DNA from: Gymnothorax reevesii
Lineage: Eukaryota > Chordata > Actinopteri > Anguilliformes > Muraenidae
Direction: 5' to 3'
NCBI GenBank assembly: GCA_029721435.1
Contig: CM056574.1
Coordinates: forward strand, 70,041,501-70,105,500
DNA: 64,000 nucleotides
Shown here piece after piece: positions 62,329 through 64,000 of this stretch (its first letter is position 1; every line of letters starts with the position of its first letter). The position numbers and the translations under genes were made by a program. The notes below the pieces were generated by a model. The model saw nothing but the letters and a program-made list of their open reading frames with translations, did no database searches and was not told the origin of the DNA.

Positions 62329-63682
62329 TACACACACACACACACATACACACACACACACACACACAGAGTTAATACACACACAAACAGGCATGCACAA
62401 TACGGCAACAGCTTGTAACTGTGTGGCAGTAAACCACACATCAGAGGTTGTTATATTTTTCTCAATTATTGATTCCCCACTTCAGTGCACTTCTTTTCTA
62501 TACATGTGCTTGAGTGAGTTAACTGTGCGTGCTCCCATGTAGATGCAGATGTGTCCGTGTGCACACAAGTGTCTATAAAAGTCTGCACGTACTTGCAGCG
62601 TATACATGTCCAGGCACAGCAGCGGACTTGTATCGGCCTCACATATGTGCAATTGGTCCCACTTGAGAGGGTGCGATTGGGCTAGTGTTTCACGCATATG
62701 CATTTCTTGATCAATATTCCATTGCATTCCATTCCAACAGGTAACTGCAATGCACCATATCGTTGTTTAGGAGAAGAAAAACTAAGCGCTTGCCAAAAAA
62801 ACAGATATTTCCATTCCTGACAGCAGACTAGCTCATCTTGTTGCTGCAATATCCTTCCAGGAATTCAATTACCTTTGTGAGTCTTTGTGTTCTAGCATTA
62901 ATACGTAAATGTGGATAGCGGCGAATCCCTGTGCACATCCCCTTTTAAAAACTAGCCGCCGTTGCCGGTGGTCAGTAGCTGGCGGGAGAAAGGAGAGGAA
63001 AGACCGCCTGCACGATAACGTAGGAATTTTGAGAAGCCGCCCACTTCCTTGCGCAATGAGCCGCAACGGACCACCCCTTTTTTAAACCAATGAAACTCGA
63101 GTGTAATTTGAGAGTGATGATGTGATGCATTGCGTTACATTCGATGACAGTTCAATTTTGATTGACACCTCTTAAGCCAATCAGTAATTCCCGTTCACTG
63201 GTGAATGGACTACTCAACCCCTACATTATCGTGCAGGCGGTCTTTCCTCTCCTTTCTCCCGCCAGCCGCTGACTGCCGGCAACGCAGGCTATTTAAAAAC
63301 AACCGTTCATTTTTGCGATCTATAGCATGCGTAGTCAGCAAGCTTTCCTATGCATTTGGTGCATGTTGCCAAAAATTTTGGGCCGACACGGTCCTCAGGA
63401 GAGCCTGCTTTGGCCCTGTTCTGACATGGGTGGATGATGTGATTTGCATTACAAGACCAAAGTGGCCTCTCCTGGTCACGCGCTCATGGGAGGTATGAAT
63501 CAGCCATAATCCTGCTGCAGTTATGCTGACTGACCTGCTTCAGTAGCACCTCTGAGACAGGAGAGGGCAGCACTGAGCCGAGAGCACTCCTCTGAGCTGG
63601 AGCCCAACTTCTTCATGGTCTCTCTCACCTGAGCCCCTGACATCTGCAGTAGAGTATCCAGGGACAGTTTCACTGGCACTGC
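31499..63682 (-). CDS. ksr1: Kinase suppressor of Ras 1 (17 exons, 5' end outside window)
   Basis: This is the whole traced coding region, spliced from 17 exons listed separately. KSR1 is a cytoplasmic and membrane-recruited scaffold that binds RAF, MEK and ERK in the Ras-MAPK pathway. The exons sum to 2490 nt, 829 residues plus stop, with every donor and acceptor in matching phase. Seen in order: end of CA1, Pro-rich CA2-like region, C1 zinc finger (about residues 267-316), CA4 with two FxFP motifs (about 400 and 416), acidic linker, and kinase-like domain (about 545-815). Residues favour KSR1 over KSR2 in the glycine loop (GRGRWGKV) and in [12 protein letters not shown], although the LYSVVRDAK stretch resembles KSR2. 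VAVRLLE (Lys to Arg) and HKD mark a pseudokinase. Human KSR1 is about 920 residues from memory, so roughly the first 100 or more are beyond the right edge. Exon calls rest on homology recalled from memory plus splice-phase agreement. Confidence 0.92.
31646..33655. other. ksr1 last intron, right of exon Q; repeats
   Basis: Intron sequence without exon signals. 32787-32945 carries GTATAACAGATTCAATTGGA and several ATATCCGTTGTATAC-type phrases, like the ends of Tigger/pogo-type elements. The rest is unassigned. Confidence 0.45.
33656..34287. mobile_element. hAT-like non-autonomous element
   Basis: Ends CAGTGACGGTCCGTC and (complement) CAGTGGCGTGCCGTC, flanked by CTAATATG and CTACTTTG, an 8-bp target duplication with two mismatches. 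CAG-type termini with 8-bp duplication indicate hAT. Internal text (CTCGCAGTTTGCC, GCGAGGTTCATTGAGCAATA) recurs at 13.49-13.70 kb. No transposase recognised. Confidence 0.75.
34288..34900. other. Intron DNA, nothing recognised
   Basis: Between two inserted elements in the last ksr1 intron. No exon or repeat structure identified. Confidence 0.5.
34909..35959. mobile_element. TIR element with perfect 8-bp duplication
   Basis: GGCAGCCC occurs exactly at 34901-34908 and 35960-35967. Between them the ends are inverted: CATAGATATATA... and CATAGACATATAAATTTAGA, both continuing TTTAGAACACTAGATTGCTG. The left end has a TA-repeat expansion. An 8-bp duplication suggests hAT or P. Short open frames inside (34947-35168, 35254-35502) have no recognised domain; the second ends at a GTGAGA donor-like site. 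Confidence 0.88.
35968..36526. other. Left part of intron P-Q, nothing recognised
   Basis: Low-complexity AT-rich intron DNA adjoining exon P. Confidence 0.5.
36527..36662 (-). CDS. ksr1: ksr1 exon P: kinase C-lobe
   Basis: 136 nt encoding [20 protein letters not shown] then [15 protein letters not shown] and LGKEVT. Acceptor CCAACCCCAG, donor ACG|GTGAGG. It lies only 167 nt from exon O. Confidence 0.95.
36830..36958 (-). CDS. ksr1: ksr1 exon O: activation segment and APE
   Basis: 129 nt encoding (R)[20 protein letters not shown], then [26 protein letters not shown] and the DVYAFG helix-F start are intact. Acceptor CTCATGCAG; the donor GG|GTACGA is weaker than the others. The upstream intron holds the ~0.91-kb tandem array. 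Confidence 0.95.
36959..37800. other. Intron N-O, CA-rich and CCTAACC repeat
   Basis: Diffuse CA tracts at 36975-37165 are followed by GCTAGCCCTAACCCTGACCT near 37257, a relic of the dispersed GTTAGGG/CCTAAC repeat. Poly-A is at 37338-37354. No exon. Confidence 0.55.
37800..41356. repeat. Tandem array of ~0.91-kb units
   Basis: CAGGAAGTGAGCTATGAG-type boxes lie at 38131, 39037, 39953 and 40871 (spacing 906, 916 and 918), and GGCGTCGCGGCGAATTTCGA boxes at 38757, 39673 and 40592. Each unit also carries GGCTCTATAGCGCCCCC and GCAGCCCTCGCAGC. The array starts AATTAGGGCCCGAGCGTGCG and ends GAGGGCCCTTTCAACGCTGC then TTGCAGCTTTCATTAG, suggesting one element with an amplified core. It fills most of intron N-O. 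Confidence 0.9.
41357..42238. repeat. Intron DNA with dispersed CCTAAC/CA repeat
   Basis: 41900-42160 contains a C-run, AATCCAAACCTAAGCCCCTC, TGTCCCCATAAAGATAAATA and a (CA)n-like run, another copy of the repeat seen near 0.4, 55.8 and 61.7 kb. No exon in the rest. Confidence 0.6.
42239..42372 (-). CDS. ksr1: ksr1 exon N: catalytic and DFG loops
   Basis: 134 nt encoding [20 protein letters not shown], then [20 protein letters not shown] and VQEGR. HKD replaces HRD, as in all KSR proteins, while the metal-binding DFG is kept. Acceptor CTCACTTAG, donor AG|GTCAGC. Confidence 0.97.
42768..42864 (-). CDS. ksr1: ksr1 exon M: kinase hinge and alpha-D/E
   Basis: 97 nt encoding (S)[18 protein letters not shown] then [23 protein letters not shown] is closer to KSR2 than to human KSR1 (LHSFVRDPK) as I recall them. 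Acceptor TTTTCGGCAG, donor AAG|GTGAGC, ending in phase 0. Confidence 0.94.
42865..43450. other. Intron L-M, nothing recognised
   Basis: AT-rich intron DNA between two firm exons. No repeat or exon was found. Confidence 0.55.
43451..43914 (-). CDS. ksr1: ksr1 exon L: acidic linker and kinase N-lobe
   Basis: The largest exon, 464 nt. It begins [13 protein letters not shown], has a Gly/Glu-rich stretch and [15 protein letters not shown], then [20 protein letters not shown] and the N-lobe. The glycine loop is IGRGRWGKV. The usual VAIK lysine is Arg in [11 protein letters not shown], the hallmark of mammalian [23 protein letters not shown] holds the alpha-C Glu and the surface used with RAF and MEK. 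The donor is AG|GTGCGT. Confidence 0.97.
44052..45890 (-). mobile_element. Rex3-like (RTE clade) LINE, 5'-truncated, broken
   Basis: Minus-strand translations cover much of an RTE reverse transcriptase: [67 protein letters not shown], and [15 protein letters not shown]. Near the 3' end are [20 protein letters not shown] and SWLAWERLG. It ends in GATG tandem repeats (44053-44075 as CATC), as I recall for Rex3. Several frameshifts and stops, and no endonuclease, so it is a dead copy in intron K-L. Confidence 0.87.
45891..47230. other. Intron K-L, unassigned
   Basis: No recognised gene or repeat boundary. A 104-codon minus-strand frame at 46515-46829 has no known domain. Confidence 0.5.
47240..47600. 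repeat. Repeat with AGGTCA boxes
   Basis: Begins with a TGTCTGTCTG run and holds AAGGTCAAGGTCA and GGGTCAAAGGTCA twice (47371-47398 and 47499-47526), plus two copies of TTCATGAAAGTTGGT then GTCACAAGAAAT about 103 bp apart. It looks like a mobile repeat rather than a conserved enhancer. Confidence 0.6.
47890..49131 (-). pseudogene. Tc1-like transposon, one end lost
   Basis: Two minus-strand frames give a Tc1 transposase: [20 protein letters not shown] with a helix-turn-helix ([21 protein letters not shown]), then [34 protein letters not shown] and FQQDNAKPH, i.e. the first two catalytic Asp. After NAKPH the sequence is rearranged, so the last catalytic Glu region is gone. The right terminus ends GTACAAAACCC on the minus strand near 49131; the left end was not found. 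Confidence 0.88.
49132..51626. other. Intron K-L upstream part with a 60-bp direct repeat
   Basis: GAATAAATTCAGCGGTCAA then ACATCCATGTGCT and TTTGACTCGCAG occurs at about 49318-49378 and 50219-50285, same orientation, ~900 bp apart. No coding signal between them, so this is a duplicated or mobile segment of unknown class. The rest is AT-rich. Confidence 0.6.
51627..51699 (-). CDS. ksr1: ksr1 exon K: 73-nt acidic exon
   Basis: Encodes (S)[17 protein letters not shown] then TTEQEAE. It is preceded by a T-rich acceptor (TTTGTTTTTAG) and followed by GAG|GTGAGA. It fits the acidic, poorly conserved part of CA4 before the kinase domain and ends in phase 0, as exon L needs. Confidence 0.74.
51730..53245. 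repeat. Degenerate ~45-50-bp minisatellite
   Basis: Many diverged copies of a unit reading about ACCACCCCTGCTCTCTGACA then CACTGTTATACCAGAGAGAA, from next to exon K to the start of the Tc1 copy. It is interrupted at 52168-52660 by a stem element and related DNA. Short open frames here come from the repeat. Confidence 0.85.
52168..52494 (+). mobile_element. AACAAGAG stem element, copy B
   Basis: Starts AACAAGAG, then hairpin AGGC...GCCT, then AGCTCCGCTG (52192-52201) which pairs exactly with CAGCGGAGCT (52483-52492) before AAAAA. GACGGACAGATCGATGGACG precedes the 3' stem. It is inserted in the minisatellite. Confidence 0.75.
53255..54496 (+). pseudogene. Second Tc1-like transposon, 5'-truncated and broken
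   Basis: The first frame reads [20 protein letters not shown] then [20 protein letters not shown] and [12 protein letters not shown], the paired helix-turn-helix of Tc1 transposases with its GRPR-like motif. Later frames show [19 protein letters not shown] and a SLDLNPI-like block, with many stops and shifts. The right end is GGGGGCAAATACTTTTTCAC then AGCACTGTA, a typical fish Tc1 terminus. The left end is missing. Confidence 0.88.
54500..55085 (-). pseudogene. L2-like LINE fragment
   Basis: Minus-strand frames include [16 protein letters not shown], then [20 protein letters not shown] and [19 protein letters not shown]. This resembles the endonuclease-RT linker of L2/CR1-type LINEs (NNPRVLF, FFxxKIxxIR). 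Neither endonuclease nor RT core is present. It ends at a poly-T run just before exon J's donor. Confidence 0.65.
55106..55163 (-). CDS. ksr1: ksr1 exon J: 58-nt CA4 exon
   Basis: Short exon encoding (D)[18 protein letters not shown], aligning loosely to mammalian DISAFAHAAPLPEAADG. Support comes from clean splice sites (TTTCACGCAG and AG|GTAAGC) and from being the only candidate I found that converts phase 1 to the phase needed by the next exon. An L2-like LINE fragment ends about 25 nt beyond its donor. Confidence 0.72.
55164..56072. repeat. Intron I-J: CA tract, dispersed repeat, inserted MITE
   Basis: (CA)n at 55405-55450 is followed by TTGTGAGGACATTACAATGA, then a MITE at 55514-55797, then AACCTTAACC-type text to about 55930. 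The outer parts are one copy of the CCTAAC repeat split by the MITE. Confidence 0.6.
55514..55797. mobile_element. hAT-like MITE (GGGGTGGGCAA ends)
   Basis: The left end CAGTAGGGGTGGGCAATTCC is matched by the inverted right end CAGAGGTGGGCAACGAGGGC. It is 284 bp without coding capacity. A clear 8-bp duplication was not found, so the class is inferred from the terminus. Confidence 0.6.
56073..56114 (-). CDS. ksr1: ksr1 exon I: 42-nt microexon with FVFP
   Basis: 42 nt that add exactly 14 residues, [14 protein letters not shown] counting the split first codon. Mammals have AAYFIHHRQQFIFP at this place, as I recall. Acceptor CTCTTTGAAG, donor G|GTGAGT. Phase is 1 on both sides, so it can be skipped without a frameshift. 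It appears to match the 14-residue insert described for the brain isoform B-KSR1. Confidence 0.82.
56339..56489 (-). CDS. ksr1: ksr1 exon H: Ser/Thr-rich CA4 with FHFP motif
   Basis: 151 nt encoding [20 protein letters not shown], a Pro/Thr-rich stretch, then [27 protein letters not shown] is conserved with mammals. FHFP fits the FxFP (DEF) ERK-docking motif known in this region of KSR1. Acceptor TTCGCCTCAG, donor G|GTAAGT. Confidence 0.94.
56490..57055. other. Intron G-H, nothing recognised
   Basis: Short CA run at 56725-56745. An open frame continues past exon G's donor but has no KSR similarity. Confidence 0.5.
57056..57165 (-). CDS. ksr1: ksr1 exon [10 protein letters not shown] 14-3-3 site
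   Basis: 110 nt encoding (I)[17 protein letters not shown] followed by [17 protein letters not shown] matches the mammalian Ser392 site that C-TAK1 phosphorylates and 14-3-3 binds, keeping KSR1 cytosolic. Acceptor TGTATTTCAG, donor AAG|GTGGGT. It ends in phase 0. Confidence 0.94.
57166..58062. other. Intron F-G, nothing recognised
   Basis: No repeats with clear ends and no further exon needed by phase. Confidence 0.5.
58063..58124 (-). CDS. ksr1: ksr1 exon F: second half of C1 zinc finger
   Basis: 62 nt encoding [20 protein letters not shown]. It supplies the HxxC and final Cys zinc ligands. Acceptor CCCCAACAG, donor CCA|GTAAGC. It is nearly identical to mammalian KSR1 in this segment. Confidence 0.95.
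58236..58319 (-). CDS. ksr1: ksr1 exon E: first half of C1 zinc finger
   Basis: 84 nt encoding [18 protein letters not shown] and FGVKCKHC, with the first two CxxC pairs of an atypical C1 domain. In KSR1 this domain targets the scaffold to membrane rather than binding phorbol ester. The donor is AG|GTGAAG and the acceptor ATTTAAG. Confidence 0.93.
58427..58477 (-). CDS. ksr1: ksr1 exon D: 51-nt exon before C1
   Basis: Small exon encoding [17 protein letters not shown], matching human SPQMVRRDIGLSVTHR as I recall it. The acceptor TGTACACAG is chosen because it fits the preceding phase; an upstream AG at 58487 would break frame. The donor is CAG|GTAAGC. The His of ITHR is the first zinc ligand of the C1 finger. 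Confidence 0.85.
58478..61111. other. Intron C-D with repeat relics
   Basis: 58620-58870 and 60840-60960 have loose ACATAAGTA/GTAACTA repeats. 59081-59303 is a stem element and 60040-60840 a likely Kolobok-type relic, ending GTGTACCTTTAAA and containing [10 protein letters not shown] near 60200-60232. No exon is required here by phase. Confidence 0.5.
59081..59303 (+). mobile_element. AACAAGAG stem element, copy C
   Basis: Starts AACAAGAG, then hairpin GCCAT...ATGGC, then ATATCCCCTCGGC (59104-59116) facing GCCGGGGAGAT (59293-59303) with a bulge and one mismatch, followed by AATAATA. GACGGACGGACAGACAGA lies before the 3' stem. Confidence 0.65.
61112..61333 (-). CDS. ksr1: ksr1 exon C: 74-codon candidate cassette
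   Basis: 222 nt, a multiple of three, acceptor CCCCGTCCGCAG, donor AGTAG|GTGACC. It is open only in the phase that joins its neighbours. The product is low in complexity: [19 protein letters not shown], then Pro/Thr-rich sequence ending [11 protein letters not shown] do not recall a matching segment between RSKSHE and C1 in mammalian KSR1, so it may be fish-specific or alternatively spliced. Skipping it would keep the frame. Confidence 0.68.
61560..61886. repeat. Dispersed GTTAGGG repeat next to exon B donor
   Basis: ATGGGGATGTGAGGACATTT, GAGGTTAGGGTT and TGTCCTCTCAAGTATAGCTA, followed by TG/TA repeats reaching the exon B donor. Same family as the copy at 0.35-0.6 kb. Confidence 0.7.
61887..62268 (-). 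CDS. ksr1: ksr1 exon B: Pro-rich segment with RSKS site
   Basis: 382 nt, acceptor TTCTGTAG. The product starts [11 protein letters not shown], then a Pro/Ser-rich stretch with [17 protein letters not shown], then [14 protein letters not shown]. In mammals the Ser of RSKSHE (Ser297) is a 14-3-3/C-TAK1 site; here the core RSKS and a following DE remain. Two donors are possible: AA|GTATGT at 61886, used here, or CAG|GTCTAC 12 nt earlier. Both keep the same phase. The chosen donor runs straight into a TA/CA microsatellite. Confidence 0.88.
62286..62380. repeat. (CA)n microsatellite in intron A-B
   Basis: Long CA runs with CATGTATA interruptions, starting about 20 nt upstream of exon B's acceptor on the minus strand. 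Confidence 0.95.
62943..63300. repeat. Large foldback repeat in intron A-B
   Basis: Two arms of about 85-90 bp, 62943-63032 and 63217-63300, are inverted copies. The core GGCGGGAGAAAGGAGAGGAA then AGACCGCCTGCACGATAA is identical in both. A ~185-nt spacer separates them. It would form a strong RNA hairpin in the ksr1 pre-mRNA. Probably a foldback DNA element. Confidence 0.92.
63535..63682 (-). CDS. ksr1: ksr1 exon A: end of CA1 domain
   Basis: First ksr1 exon in the window, 148 nt. The acceptor follows a CTCTCTGTAG tract and the donor is CAG|GTCAGT. It encodes about 49 residues including [17 protein letters not shown] and [17 protein letters not shown], the helical KSR-specific CA1 end that helps bind BRAF. 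One base is left over and is completed by the next exon. Earlier exons are not in the window. Confidence 0.85.
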
Positions 63683-64000
63683 CTACAGAGAGGGATGGAG
63701 AGGAGGAGACAGAAGGTGGGGCAAGAGGGAGACAGAGAATTTATTGACTTTTGATGTTGCTTTATTGAAACAATGACATCTCTTTGGTTAACCCATAGTC
63801 AACCTAAATTTACAAAGGAAAAACACAAGACACCCAGGGCAACTAAGAAAACCTCAACAATGTGGAATCGTCTTTGTCACCTTACACTGGCCTCCCAATT
63901 GCAGACAGAGACAAAAACCAGAAACACTTCTACTGCATTAATGGAACCTCCACAGCACAGCATATTCCTGCGTATGACCCAAGATGCCAGGTTTGCCTGA
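63683..64000. other. ksr1 intron upstream of exon A
   Basis: The CTCTCTGTAG acceptor tract adjoins exon A. No further exon was recognised before the window edge. Confidence 0.55.

Overview
The window looks like nuclear DNA of a ray-finned (probably teleost) fish. It has small exons in long introns, many (CA)n microsatellites, and transposon types typical of fish: Tc1/mariner, Harbinger, hAT, Kolobok-like, a Rex3/RTE-type LINE and a CR1 LINE with an esterase ORF1. No tRNA, rRNA, CRISPR array or prokaryotic-style operon was seen. The species cannot be named from the sequence.

The only cellular gene I can support is a kinase suppressor of Ras, closest to KSR1, on the minus strand from 63682 down to a stop at 31499. 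I traced 17 coding exons by hand. All splice phases agree, and the exons sum to 2490 nt (829 residues plus stop). The N-terminal CA1 exons lie beyond the right edge. In protein order the exons encode the end of CA1, the proline-rich/RSKS segment, a 74-codon segment I do not recall from mammals, the C1 zinc finger, the Ser/Thr-rich CA4 region with two FxFP motifs, an acidic linker, and the pseudokinase domain. That domain has Arg in place of the ATP-binding Lys, HKD in place of HRD, and an intact DFG.

Layout: 1-31498 lies downstream of the gene and is almost entirely repeats. It holds a VNTR and (CA)n near 1.2 kb, a Tc1 fragment at 2.8 kb, inverted-repeat-bracketed tandem arrays at 3.4-4.5 kb, a 4.9-kb TTAA-flanked Kolobok-like element with a THAP relic (7.2-12.1 kb) containing a Harbinger MITE, a 1.3-kb TIR element at 13.2 kb, and a decayed CR1 LINE (15.0-19.0 kb). 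It also holds a Harbinger-type element (24.5-27.2 kb) and a second TTAA element (28.4-29.7 kb). The 3'UTR should begin just left of 31499.

Within the gene, the introns carry two elements with 8-bp target duplications (33.7 and 34.9 kb), a tandem array of ~0.91-kb units (37.8-41.4 kb), a Rex3-like LINE (44-45.9 kb), two Tc1 pseudogenes (47.9 and 53.3 kb), a minisatellite (51.7-53.2 kb), an L2-like fragment (54.5 kb) and a large foldback repeat (62.9-63.3 kb).

I found no undescribed multigene system. The most interesting signals are a repeat family whose terminal stems differ between copies yet still pair within each copy, the bracketed tandem array at 3.4-4.05 kb, and the candidate cassette exons of the KSR gene.
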